Below, in pieces: positions 33,670-45,700 of a DNA stretch of 64,000 bases. Below the pieces are notes generated by a model. The model saw only the letters and a program-made list of their open reading frames with translations, searched no databases and had not been told where the DNA came from. The DNA is from Henricia sp. BOLD:AAB3569 (lineage: Eukaryota; Echinodermata; Asteroidea; Spinulosida; Echinasteridae), in contig JBBELK010000635.1 in the NCBI GenBank assembly GCA_037783545.1, forward strand, positions 186,001 to 250,000. Reading direction: 5' to 3'. Position numbers and translations under genes: made by a program. Positions within the stretch are counted from its first letter, which is position 1. Each line of letters starts with the position of its first letter.

Positions 33670-33843
33670 GACTGAACCCGTGTTGGATGAGCTGACCTCT
33701 GGAGTCTTCCGAACAGCCCCAGAAATTCAAGAGCTCAGGGAGGCACTTTAGGCAGAGTGGCGCACCCTGCCTCAGTGGCACCTACGGAAGCTGGTGCAGT
33801 CAGCCTTGCCACAAGAGGTGGTCATACACATTACTGACCATTA
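33670..33843 (+). pseudogene. Possible transposase C-terminal remnant (Tc1/IS630-like)
   Basis: A plus-strand frame reads ELREAL, a stop, then AEWRTLPQWHLRKLVQSA. This resembles the C-terminal end of Tc1/mariner transposases, where an EEW...IPQ...LI.S pattern is common. It has an internal stop and no catalytic domain. It overlaps the likely RBBP5 3' UTR on the opposite strand. The match is from memory of the family pattern and is weak. Confidence 0.35.
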
Positions 33844-33934
33844 AAGTATGTTACATCTCTGAGCCTCGATCTTTCGGTGAGAGCATGATTTGTGGGTTTT
33901 TTGGAAGCGTATACAATGTGAACGCAAACTTGTT

Positions 33935-36900
33935 TCAATCATCCTGGGTCCTGTTCCTGTGTTTGGCTTTCCCTCTTCTACCGTCTTGGCTTTTCTGCCT
34001 TCCGGGCGGCGGGCCTCTCCGTTTTCCTTTTCCGTCGCTCTTGTTGGAAAGCAGGGGATGGAGTTCTGTGGTGCAAAATTGAGAAAACAAGCAACATGGA
34101 CATTATTTTCAAAAAATATGATAGATCAACTAGAGTTTAAATCTGGAACCCTGTTCCGGGAAAATTGCTTTGATCAACAAGGATTTGATGATTTCCTGAT
34201 GAAGAGATTTCCTGATGTGAACGCACACCTCTTCAATCAACGAAGAGGGATGCCAGTGGCTTTTCAGGGCCGGAAAAAAATCCACTATCATAACTGCATG
34301 TATGTGTGCACATGGACTTGCCAGCACAGTATGTACATGTATATTGACAGTCCGAATGCAATGGATATGTCAGTATGTATGTGATCTAACCACTGCTGTA
34401 TGGATACAGCACCCTCTATGTACTTCTGATCAATAGTCTAGTTTCGTGGTACTTTAGTCGTGAATGATTATGGCCGGGATACAGACATACTACATGTGTG
34501 CAAATCATGTACATAGGCTGTACATACATGACAAATCCGGAAATCGTTAATCAGTAAGTGCGACAATTTCCCTGGTTATTTTTTTACTTGAAGAGTTGAA
34601 AATACACTCTGCTTATATTTCCGGCCGTTTACTTTTCCGCCCTGGAAAAAAGGCTTTGCCGGATTTTTTTCTCCAAAAAAAGGTCCTTGCTCATTCAAAT
34701 ACAAAAACACAATGCAAATTCCTGGCGGTGCTCAGATACTGCCTGAATTGTCAGTGTTCCGCCAGGAATGTCGATTGTGGTTTTGTATTTTAATGAGCGT
34801 GGATCTGCTGCTGATTTCTTCTTATGGTTGCGACTAAAGGGCCTTTTTTGCAGAGCGGGTCACACATGGCGCTCGAAACCACGCAGATCGTCCGATGCTT
34901 GACGCGCTAGGCCATTGCGGCATCCCACGGTTTTATTTTATCTTTATTGGCGGTTGCTTCATGTGAACGGTACCACTCTTCAATCGATCTTTGTTAAATG
35001 AGATATGAATGCACACTTCATGAACTAACAATGATTAACTAATCTTCATTGAAAGATTAGTGAACGGGGTGAAGAGAAGTGGATATTCTTAGCTATTGTT
35101 ATAAATGAATTTACGAAAATGCAGTCATGACTAATACTTTCATACCATCCATTTGTGTAACCATTCTTACCATCTGCAGCATCTCCCTGAAGTTCTATGT
35201 CCACAACTTTGACCTTTTTCTTCTTGGGCGAAAGAAGCGTTGATTCCTTTGGTGCCTGGCGCTTCTGGGTTTCTGCTTGCGGAGGTTCGTCGGTCTGAAA
35301 AGGGAAGATGTTTAAAGCCAGTGTCCAGGATTTGTAATGTCGCAAAATTTTAATTAACCATTTGACGATAAGAAATATTACTGTGCTCAAATGGAAGATA
35401 TAATTCTTACTGGGTCTATTGTTGGTGCCCACGTTGGCTCTTCAGGTTCGTCAACTTCGGGTGAAATTGGGAGAAAAAGTAGTGCTTTCTCGTCTTCTTC
35501 CTCCTCATCACTAAATGACAAAATAGAAAACCAAGCGTCCCAGAAACGCTCCATAGATACAGCAATGTTTAAGAACGTCTAAGGTTGAGCAAAAACCATC
35601 TTCCATCAGATGAATGGTAAAACAAAATGTGTGAGCATACTGTTTTTATAAACCACCTTTATGTGTACGGGTTAGCGGTAGCACCATGTGAACATCTCTT
35701 GTATGTGTGGTTTTGAAAAGAACCGGTGAGTGAACTCAATGTTCCTGGAGATGAACACAGCACACTGTTCGAAACATTGAGTTCACACTCACCGGTTCAT
35801 TTCAGAACCACGCATATTTACAAAAGGGATATTCACATGGTGCTACTGCAAACCACGTACGCTTGATTTCCACCATGCATAGCTTTAACTCTTACAAAAC
35901 CACCTTCAGTTGTTATTTTCATTTCGGACAAACAAAATCCAAATAGCGTTTTGCTATCAACACTCTTGAGTTTAGTTTTTCACGTAAACGCACAAAGTAA
36001 AATTTATGGGCCATTGCAAAGATGTTAATAAATAAACTACCTGCTTAAGAATGCTGCAATTGGTTCCACCGTGAGAACGTCTACCTCCTCATCTTCAAAG
36101 GCAACATCTGGGGTCAAGAAAAATTATATTTTATCCATCAAATTTCTGGGAATGTCTGAATGGATTCAAGCCCGTACACATTTAAGTTGCCAAAGCCTAG
36201 TGTGGGATTGCATCCCACCTTTGCCACCAAAACTCTGAAAACCATAAATATTCATGCATACTTGTCAGAGTTACTACTGTGTATCGCTTGTAAGACCATA
36301 GTCTTTGTGTTCGTGTTTGTACTTGCAAGTGAGTTTGTCGTAGGGACTGGAAACTTGTCTGTTTTTCAGCGCTTCAGAGCGACAGAACCCCTTTGCACAT
36401 CACGCGAGACCAAGAATATTTACCTACAGTGATTTAAAAGTTACATAGGCTTATTCAAACAAAGGTCAATCTGGAAACACGCAAACAGAAAACTATATTT
36501 TTTCGTAAATAATGATCATAAGACTGACCAAGGTGCATGGTATACAAATGTATGCGTGGAATGTGCTCGGAATTTTCTGGGCACTTCTCACAAGTTTCCA
36601 AAGACATTCCAAAAGTCCCTATGGTGAAATGTCGCGTGTACGTACACGAACGGTTAGAACGTCTTTTACAAAGACTAGTAAGACAAGTGTAGGATTGCAT
36701 TCCACCTCTGCCACCAACATTCTGAAACGAATATTCATTCATGGTAAAATGCCTTGCCCAAGGGCACACTTGCACTATGGATAAGGTCTTTACCAATGGG
36801 AGCTTACCAATAGGGTCTTCGACAGACTTGTCCTCATCCTCGATATCAAATTCACTCTCCCTCTCGTCATATTCTACATTTTCGTCTAATTCCTTGAAGT

Positions 36901-39900
36901 CGGGTGCATAGGCGCTCCAGTTTTCCTGAAAAATAAAGGAGTGAAGTGTCACATATACATTTCTCAACTAATTTTAGGAGTATGAATTAGTTATTTTTTG
37001 GGTTAATAACTGAGGGACTGTCACAAATGTGGACAAATATCCATCTTGAACTTGGCTCCACCGAGATTCAAACCACGGACCTTCTGCTTAATGTGCAAAC
37101 GACCTACCAATTGAGCTATTTTAGGATGTGGCGAGAACCCTTGAACTTTTTAGGTATCGTCATTTTCTGCACAATGCTGCCAATGTTTTATGAGGACATG
37201 GTGGTCTATTTGATAGCGCAATGGTTCTTTGTCCAGACTTTTTTCATAAGATATGACAAGCGCCATTAGATACAATATCACCAGTACATCTTTCGTTTTC
37301 GTAGAAATATTATCAAATCGAAACTAACCACTTGATTTTGGGCCCATACTGAAACGACTCCACTCGATACGGACGCTATGATTGGTCGAACTGGATGCCA
37401 CACAACATCCAATAGCAGTTCTCCTCTCGTACCTTGCAGGATTTTAACAAGGTTTCCGTATTTCTTCTCCCATATGTACAACGCATGTTGTCTGGCAGAT
37501 CCTTAAAAAAAAAATTTAAAAAAAAGGAAAATTTCGAACTTATTTTGTAAAAATAACAGGGCAAAATTTAGGAAAATAGGTTTTTTTTTTATACAACGTT
37601 CTGTTACAAGAAGGTATGGATAGGGGCTACTGACGAGAGGTCTTGAAAAAGTCTCGAGTTCTCAGAGAGGTTTTGACAAATTCTCTGAAAGGTCTCGACA
37701 ATGTATTGTCCAAGTTTTAAAAAGGTCTTGATTGACAAAGTCTCAAGTTTTCTGAGAGGTGTCGACAAAGTCTAAGACAGAGGTGAAGAAGATCTTGAAA
37801 GGTCTTGGAAAAGTTTTAAGAAGGTCTTGACGACTTTTTGAAAAGGTTTCAACAAGGTCTAGGAAAAAATCTGACTACATGAAAAATGGAGAGTAGAGTT
37901 AGATTAAGAGATAAATGAGAGTAACTTACCTGCCACAATGTATTCTCCGTCCCCAGAGAAGCAGCATTTCTTCCACGGCGTTCTGTTGACCAAATCTTGC
38001 AGTTTCTGTATGGGTTCCGGCTCGCCGTCTTTACCACAAGCAAGCACCTCACCGCTCTCGTAGACACGGATAATGCGGTCGGCTGTGTTCACGAGGAAAC
38101 AGCTGTGTGAAATACGAGAAAGATTGGTGTCACAACAATCATATAAAATACCTTCCCAAAATAATATTCATGGGAAGAAAACAGGCAATTTGCAATCTCC
38201 AATTTGGATGTAGAAGCAAAAAAGGTTGGTGTAATTACTCACTGCTTTATGGAACAAATAAATTAGTTTACAAAACATGAGTTGTTTTTTTTACGATATC
38301 CTTGAAAATATACGGATTGAGAACGTGAAATTTCAAAAAATTTGAAAAATGATATGGTTCCAAAATCTCAACGCCTATTGAAAAAATGTGGAGTCAAAGT
38401 GCGATCTGGACGCACCTTTATCCCATAAAGTCACAATTCCCAGAAACCAGTTTTGACTTACTTTCCCCTCCTTGCAAACTCTATGGACTTGATTGCTGTC
38501 GTATTGCTAGTTCCCGTCGTTACTTTGAAAGATGCAACTAGTTTCAGGTCGTCTGTGGACACGACCAAAACCTGTACATCAAAAAGGGAAAGTTTAAAAA
38601 CATTTTGAATTGTAATGGCACAAAAAAGCAAGTCTAATTTTTAAAAAAATCTTTCTGAAGATCATAAAAGTCCAAGTCAAGTCTTAAAGATAGTATACAT
38701 GATTGGTAAACTGTTACAAATAGTTTTATCCCCCTGTGTGATTGAAGATATGCATGATTAAAACCAACCTGAGCAAAAACCAGCTCCGTACTTCGTCTAA
38801 CTTTTGAGAAAACAGTCAAAACAAAATTTGCAGTCATTTCGCCCTAAAACCACTTCGCCCTGAACCACGGCCTGTGCACAAAGTGGTTTTGGGGCGAAGT
38901 GGCATTTGGGCGATGTAGTGTTTGGATGAAGTAATTTGGGGCGAAATGGCACTCGGGCGAAGTGGTTTAGGGCGAAATGGCACTTGGGCGAAATGGTTTT
39001 GGGGCGAATTGACTTTTCGTCTCATGAGACGAAAACTAATTGTTTTACTCATTTCTCAAAGACTATAGCACTTCAGACAAAAACGTTTCAGGGGAAGTTT
39101 TCTACTGTCATCGAGTTTATATTGTGTAAGTTAGGCGTAAATCTGTGAACATTTGTGATTTTCGAGATTACCAAAGATGTATACTGCCTTTCAGTCCCAA
39201 ACGTTTGAGACTTGAATCTCCAATTATCTTACTTTTCCTTTCGCATTCCCTGTGTAGATGAATTTTCCTCGTCTGTCAAATGACGCCACGATATTGAGAT
39301 CGAACTGAAAGAAAAAAGATAACAGAACACTTATATGGGTACAGGTGGAGTAATATTAACCCTGGCGGGCTTTTGACAGACTTGGAGAGGCCCTTTTTAT
39401 ATATGGCAACACACAGTATTTTAAATCAACTTACGTCATCATCTGTTGGTACTACCGAGTAGCTGCCGTCAATGTTGAGAATAATTGGTGCATGCTTCAT
39501 GGGACAAACAAGTATTTTGGACCTATGGAAAACAAATATAAAAATTGATTTGATTTTGACAGTTATAATTTTGTTTAATTAATGCACCAATTTCACGGAG
39601 GTGTTTAAGCACATAATTCTGTTCAGCATAAAAGAATTGTGTCAACTGGCAAAAACCGGTTACCAGCTGAAATGTATCATCTTTACTTCTGACTGGTACT
39701 TTTGCAAAGTAGAAAAAATAGTATTTCTGTTTAAAAGCAGCTCCATTAAATTGGGTCCTTCCCTGGGAAATCTGGGCCTCTCGCCAAGCCCCATTCATTT
39801 GATTATCCTGCATAACCGAAACCATAAATCATCCTCCTTCCGGCCCAGTGACACAATGTAAACAACAGCCGTTTGCAACCAGTGGCCCGACAGAGAAATA

Positions 39901-41738
39901 GCCCCAGGGTATAGTGTTTCCGGAGTCTCCCCTATGGTCTCCATGTAATTTTATGTACAGTGTATGTATTTAGAATTTTAACTTACTCCTTCCGTGGGTG
40001 GAACTGTACTTTAAGAACCGGTGAGGGAAAGCGGTACCGCTGATCACAATCGCTGCTCATAACGTCCCAAATGGATATCATGTTGTCTGTGGAAGCACTG
40101 AGGAGTTTATGACCGTTGCGACTCCAGCTGAAGTTTGAAAAAATTAAAAAATTGACTCGGATATAAAATAGACACTGTACCCCAATTTTATTTGGTCTAA
40201 CAGATTGACATGTTTTCAATACGTGGTTTGCTGTTTGGAAGATTTATTGGAGAAAACCGATTATTGCACATAATTCTTGAAAGGAGAACGACCTGCGTAG
40301 TGTACTTTTCAAAGTTTGATTTTGACAGTAACGCGATATTTCTGACACAAGTAAACTAACTAAAGATGAGAATCAAACACTGATTTGATGGCGGCCGTTA
40401 GGTTTCTGCAATCCACTGAAAGTACTTAGTCGGTATTTTTTCCGTAAACATTGAACAAAGAGTTGAATGAAATTACCTCCTGGAATCAACAGATAATCTA
40501 ATTTTGTCGCAAATGTTGCTTTTGTGTAGAAAAATCACTCTCCAAAAATTGCATTCAGTTAGTGCACAAGATAACCACTTCCGCACACACGCAGCATCAT
40601 TTATTTATCTCAGAAATGCAACATTTGCGACAAAAGTGCAAGTGTGAAGTATATCTTAAAATTGGATGATCTGTTGATTCCAGGAGGTAATTTCATTCAA
40701 ATCTTTGTTCAATGTATAAGGAAAAAATACCAAAAAAGTCATTTTGAACACCCCTCTGAAAGTATCACACATTATGACAATCTCCTTTTGCAGCCACCTT
40801 TGACAGACTAGAACAAACCTGACTGAGCAGACAGGATGGACGTGCGCGCTGATGATCTTGGCGATTCCTCGCGTCAGGAAATCCCAGATGACAACTCGGC
40901 CATCGTTGCAGCCCACAGCAAGCAGCGTGCCTCGTTTGTTGAATGCGCATGTCAGTGCCATGCTGATGCAATCAAGCGTTCCATCACTTTCCTGAAAGTG
41001 GTGTTACTGGAGCATTAGTCGGTTTTAAATTTCGAAAAAGTTAAATTAATGACTATAGCGCCCTCAGGTCAAAATGAGAAGAAGCCCTGCACCCGGTTTC
41101 ACGAAAAATTGCATAGTATGCACAACTTTTGAAAATGGCATAAGCCCCATAGGCTTGTGCGTAATTTATCACAGGAATGTTGCGCAGCATACGCAATAAA
41201 AAAAGTTGCTTAAGCGGACTTACGCAGTGCATAAAACGGTAAGGATTCGTGAAATTGGCTGTGCTATTTTAACCCTGGCAGAATATTAAAATAACAGAAA
41301 AATTTACTTTTAAATCTTGCTTACCTCTGGAAAGTTCTGGCCGAATGTTTCTGAAAATATAAATAAAAATACAACAAAGAATTAATATTAATAATATATG
41401 GACATGATGAATGGAATTTTAAATTTGTCTTTTTTAATAGGCCTACTTAATAGTTTAAGCAGAACAAGTTATTTGGAGAAAAATTTTTCTGTTTGCACGA
41501 TTTGCAGTTACTGGCCGGGGGGAAGTGGCAACCTAGCCAGCGCGGCGAGGTGGCGACCATGTACAGTACAGGCGCGGCGGGGGTAAGGAGGTGGCGACCG
41601 GGTACCGGTGGGGGCGCGGGGGCGAAGTGGCAACCGACCGGGCGCGGCGGGGTTGAAGTGGCAACGGGGTACCGAGGGCGAAGCTTAAAAACAGGGCCTT
41701 GGCTACGAAAAAAACTCACCTAGAAGCTCTAAATTCAT
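33935..41738 (-). CDS. RBBP5: RBBP5, WD40 subunit of COMPASS/MLL H3K4 methyltransferase complexes
   Basis: RBBP5 is a core nuclear scaffold that, with WDR5, ASH2L and DPY30, activates MLL/SET1 methyltransferases. Fourteen coding exons: 41738-41720, 41350-41325, 40991-40819, 40127-39987, 39522-39435, 39304-39233, 38571-38462, 38102-37930, 37501-37329, 36925-36808, 36107-36041, 35510-35411, 35294-35171, 34065-33935. All GT-AG, phases close, 1,515 nt, 504 aa (human 538). It starts MNLELLETFGQNFPE, then WD40 repeats to residue ~325 (DGRVVIWDFLTRG, GHKLLSASTDN, NRTPWKKCCFSGDGEY). The acidic ASH2L-contact box (EYDERESEFDIEDED, ~343-357) and WDR5-contact motif (EDEEVDVLTVEPI, ~369-381) are present, then a basic PKKKKVK (~443-449). 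The C-terminal exon has ELHPLLSNKSDGKGKRRG; the tail is shorter than in vertebrates. Exons 1 and 2 are only 19 and 26 nt. Divergent with GABPA. Confidence 0.97.
34682..34804. repeat. Inverted repeat next to RBBP5 exon 14 (intron 13)
   Basis: Arms GGTCCTTGCTCATTCAAATA / TATTTTAATGAGCGTGGATC and inner AATTCCTGGCGG / CCGCCAGGAATG, about 45 bp each. Confidence 0.75.
35665..35860. repeat. Inverted repeat in RBBP5 intron 11
   Basis: Arms of about 80 bp: GTAGCACCATGTGAA / TTCACATGGTGCTAC, then GAACCGGTGAGTGAACTCAA / TTGAGTTCACACTCACCGGT. One hairpin of 196 bp. No second copy seen. Confidence 0.8.
36730..36790 (-). repeat. SINE fragment (conserved GTGCCCTTGGGCAAGGCA motif), RBBP5 intron 10
   Basis: On the minus strand GTGCCCTTGGGCAAGGCAT is present, a motif also at 46,400-46,430. 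The same intron and intron 11 also share GATTGCAT(C/T)CCACCT and TTTGCCACCAA(A/C) near 36,210 and 36,690. Confidence 0.5.
37620..37870. repeat. Degenerate short tandem repeat, RBBP5 intron 8
   Basis: About fifteen loose copies of AGGTCTTGAAAAAGTCT-like units, with variants GGTTTTGACAAA and GGTCTCGACAA. Confidence 0.65.
38130..38425 (+). mobile_element. MITE family B, copy 3 (RBBP5 intron 7)
   Basis: It contains AAATACCTTCCCAAAATAAT, GCAATCTCCAATTTGGATGT, TACGGATTGAGAACGTGAAA and CGATCTGGACGCACCTTTAT, in the order of 52,346-52,697. The left TTAA end is eroded. Confidence 0.7.
38838..39015. repeat. Minisatellite with inverted half, RBBP5 intron 6
   Basis: Units like GGGCGAAGTGGCACTT occur about eight times. 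The left end CGCCCTAAAACCACTTCGCC is their inverse, so the block has a foldback end. Confidence 0.75.
41094..41264. repeat. Foldback repeat, RBBP5 intron 2
   Basis: Ends CCGGTTTCACGAAAAATTGC and GGATTCGTGAAATTGGC are inverted. The interior has GCATAGTATGCACAACTTTT and GTTGCGCAGCATACGCAA. Similar in style to family C but different in sequence. Confidence 0.55.
41515..41690. repeat. GC-rich minisatellite in RBBP5 intron 1
   Basis: In an otherwise AT-rich locus, units such as GAAGTGGCAACC followed by GGGCGCGGCGGGG recur about four to five times. It lies close to the first exon. Its base composition is exceptional for the window. Confidence 0.8.
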
Positions 41739-42747
41739 ATTTGGATTTGGACTAACAGACCACAGTAAAATTTAACAAATCTTGTCAATTATTGTTGGCG
41801 AAAACAACAAAAACATCCTTTTTTTTCGACGTCTCGCACGCAGTGCAATCAAAAAATGGCGGCTGTTGTAGGCTTTTACAAAACTTTCAATTTATTAACA
41901 AAGTAATAAAATTATCTTTTCATCTACATAAGTTTTGTTAAAAAAGAATAATATTTTCATAAATAAAAAAATATTTACAGTTTAGAAATGTGTTTCAATT
42001 TTTTCAAATAACTAAAATATTGCGACAAAGTTTAATCTTTTTTGCACATCCGGTAAAAATTGGGAAAGGTCTTGTTTATCTTCCGTTTTGTCATTGTTCA
42101 ATCGTTAACGAAAAAACACAGAAAAATCTGCAAAAATTGGACATGCTTACCTTTTTTTATCTCTCAATGTTTCAACAGAGAGCCGAGGAGTAGTATAATC
42201 GGTATTTGACTTCATCGGAAAGGTAAAATTTCCAAAAACGGGCGCAAAGTAAAGGTGAAAAAAGTGCTGAATTTTGCCTAACATTACAAATGCCTAACCA
42301 TGCTAACTGTACACAAAAGTACCAAACCTGGCTGACAAGTTTTCTTAATCTCATGCCTAATAATACTACGGTATTTTTTTTCCATAAATGACTTTCAACA
42401 TGTTAAAGCATGCAGTATACGGAGATTTGATGGAAACACTCAAATTTAAGAGTGATAACATTGAAGTTTCTCTTCGAAAAACTGAAGCAATTCTGTCGGT
42501 CGCCGCAACGTCACTTCCACTAGTAGGGCTGGAGTGAAAACAACGGTGAGCCCATGGTGACAAGTGAAGGAACAAAGCTGTTGTCTACACAAAATGTACA
42601 CGTATCTAGTAGAAGCATGAACGAATTTGTTTTCACTCCAGTCATGGTGCTTAACCTGTATACAAAGGCTATGACACCGGGTCAACTACTCAAAAAGTCA
42701 ATTTCTGCCAATTTTCTTTGTATTATAACAGGAGCAAAGAAACGAAA
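41739..42747. promoter_or_regulatory. Bidirectional promoter interval between RBBP5 and GABPA
   Basis: About 1 kb separates the divergent start codons. A YY1-type site (AAAATGGCGGC) lies at 41,853-41,863, 115 bp upstream of the RBBP5 ATG. An untranslated GABPA exon probably ends at 42,545 (AACAACG followed by GTGAGC) and is spliced to an acceptor whose exon starts at 42,732. An ETS core is at 42,513-42,518. Start sites are inferred only. Confidence 0.5.
42513..42518 (-). promoter_or_regulatory. ETS/GABP-type core motif (GGAAGT) upstream of GABPA
   Basis: On the minus strand TAGTGGAAGTGACG contains the GGAAGTG core bound by GABP-type ETS factors. It lies within the probable 5' untranslated exon of the gene for that factor, so autoregulation is possible. 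A single short site is weak evidence. Confidence 0.35.
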
Positions 42748-45700
42748 ATGGATCAGCACGATCAAGAAAATGGAAAAGAGACGGTAGAAGCAGAACTTGA
42801 CGAAACTCAAGATGAAAAACTTGACAACAAACGAGAGGTGCTAGTGCTACCAAAGTAAGACTGGAATGATAAGAGTTGAGAAGTTGATCAAAATTGTTTT
42901 CTTTAAAATGACTCATCAAGCCTATGTAAGTGCAGATTTGATGGAAAACCCACATTTTTGAGTGAGACAATTTTAAGATTTTGTAAGGAAACAATTTTTT
43001 CAGCCTGTCTTATATGTTTTGGACACAAGGTCTGAAGCTATGATCAACTTATCAATTATTTCCAAATATTCAAATTTCTAGATCTTTAGTATTAAATTCC
43101 CAACCCTATTTTGTGAAGTAAATTGACATTTTCTAATAAAAAAGACTGACAATTTGTTTATTTTTACATTTGTCAGACCAGACACCTCTAAAACGATTCC
43201 CAATCCGAGCATCGTTTGCCACATGATGGACATCGCCGAACCCCTGACCAGCCTAAAGAGGGCGCTGCAGCAACGATTACAGTGCAGCCTCCAAGACCAC
43301 GAAATCTACCTTCAGAATGAAAAACTGGTGATGATTCTTAAAACCTGTCATTGTCTATTATTACACCGTCATTTATGCGCAAACAGTCCGAGTCCGCAAA
43401 CAGTCCGAGGTTCTAGGAACCTTGTATTATCAATTTGTCGCCATGTTCCAAGAGTGGTGTCTGAGGTCTGTCCCAGGACCTGCAGCCTTGAAAGGAGACT
43501 AGTGTCAAGTAGATGAAACATTGCAAGCAGCTAGATTTGGTTTCATGAAACGTTTGATCAGAGTTTGCAACAAGAATGTATCTTTAATGTATCTGCATTT
43601 AATCATACTATTGATCATGTCATATTGATCATGTCATATTGATCATGTCATATTGATAGATGGATGAGGACAAGAGTTTGTTGGAACAAGGCATCAACGC
43701 AGAAGGAACGTTGCAGTTCAACGTCGAAGTCGTCTCAGCTCAAGGTACAAAAAAAGAGGGGAAAACTTACTCCCAAAAATATGCCTTTTGTGAATGAATC
43801 ATGTGGGTTTATTTTAATTGATTGTAAATTTATATACTTTATATACACCCAGTTGTAGTTGAAGTTTCATATAGTCCATGTTTTGTACCAAATAAACCAG
43901 GCACTCTATTGGTTTACCTCTTGAAATTTCAACGGTCTGGAATGGGAAATAAACACAAGACAATGTAAGTTGTTTGTTAGCTTTGGCTCCCACCATTAGC
44001 CTTATACTATTGTCGATTAGCGTCATATGACGCCATTCTTGCGTTTTGCTCTGATGTCAGCGCAAGTCGAAAAGTGCTTTAGCATGTCTTTGTCGTTACT
44101 TAATTATATTTTCCAAATGCATTTCTCTTGCAGGAGTAAATCCTAGGATGAACATTGTGGATGTAATCAAGCCAATTACAGTTGAGGTTGCGGTGAATCC
44201 ACCCACAGGTATGGCATGATGAAAGCTAATATTTTGGGGTCGAGACTTAAAAATATTTGATCTTGATTTCAGAAAATGAAATACGTGTAGTAAAGAAAAC
44301 AAATTGATCCTCCATTTTCAACTGGAAGTGATATTAATTTTTTTAAATGTGTTGAGCTGTATGATGTGTGTTAACGCAGTTCACAGTTTTAATCTATTTA
44401 ATTAGCAGAACTATCACTTAAATATGCAGGCTCGTCAATGCGTGCATGTGGAACAAATTTGTGCCACAAAATTCACCGCTCCATGACTTGCTATGGAGCT
44501 GTGAATTTCGTGGCACAGATTTGTTCCTTGTGTGCGCATTGACGAGCCTGTGTCTTTAACAATAAATAAATTTGCCAAACTTCCCTGTGCTTGCAGAACT
44601 GGCATCTAAAAATAAAATTAAAAAGACATTACTAACCACTGTCTTTTATTGCAAACATGAGATTCCTTCAAAGTTTACTGCTTACTTACCAGGAATCTAA
44701 ATGTTAAATCTGACTTTTGTTGTTTTTCTTCAGAAGTTGACCAAACTGGTAAAAGCAAATGGGTCGTGTGCAATAGTTACAGGCAGGTGCAGGAGAAAAT
44801 GGGAATTCCAATCGGTAAGTTCTCCAATCCAAAACAGGGAACATCATTTGGTGTAAAACTTACAAAAATCCTTGTGAACTTAAAGCCTGTGTACAGGATT
44901 TACAATGTCCCAAAATTTCAATCAAGCATTTGACAGGAAAACCTTACTCAAATGGAAGATAGAAGTGGTTCCAACTGTCCAATGCAATGATTCCGTCCGA
45001 GATGATATCTTTTCATAAGAAAACGATAAAGAAAAATTTATATAAATGTGTGTGCGCGCACTTTTTTTCAAGAGCGCCCCCATGTGAACGAAACTAAGTC
45101 CCTGACTACCGTGGTATTATGGCTGTGTATTCTGTGCAGTATAGCCAGGGAACTAGCCTAAAACTCGACTACAACACTGCTTTTAATACTTTCAGACCCA
45201 AGGCAATGGAGTAAAGAACACACCCTACACTGGTTAAGGTGGGCTGTCAACGAATTCAAAATCGTGGAACTGGTAGTTCCAGTTTCGCTCCAAGTCGCCG
45301 GAAAACAACTCTGTTCCTTTACTAAGGACGACTTTGTTGGCAAAATGCCAAAGTATGCCGGGGAGCTGATCTGGTACCATTTAGAACTCCTCAAGAAAAG
45401 TAAGTCAATTTTTTTTTTATATGCTTGTGCACTATAAGATCTTGTTTCAAGTCCTAGGTAAAACTGTTAGTGGAAAGCATCATGCTTTGAAAGTAGGAGT
45501 TAAAATATTAATTTTGTTATAGTGAATCACAGTGAAACCTTAAGTTTCTAAAAAAAAAAATTGTTTTTCCTTTCATGTTAAAATAATGTTTCAGCGTTCG
45601 AATTAGCACTGGTCCGTTGGCCAAATCGTCTCGGGCCATGTAAGAAAGCCTCCCCAAATGGTCCGGCTGTCCGGTTTAAATCAAACAGACCCACGCCATA

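Noticed and set aside
35046-35432. Alternative RBBP5 end by reading through after exon 13
   Set aside because: A good donor (GGTAAG) at 35,170 and an in-phase terminal exon at 34,065 with conserved HPLL exist.
36455-36967. 170-codon frame as a separate gene
   Set aside because: Only its first part is real: it is RBBP5 exon 10 (36,925-36,808). The rest is read-through into the intron.
41447-41723. Proline-rich and glycine-rich frames in both directions
   Set aside because: They are produced by the GC-rich minisatellite in RBBP5 intron 1.
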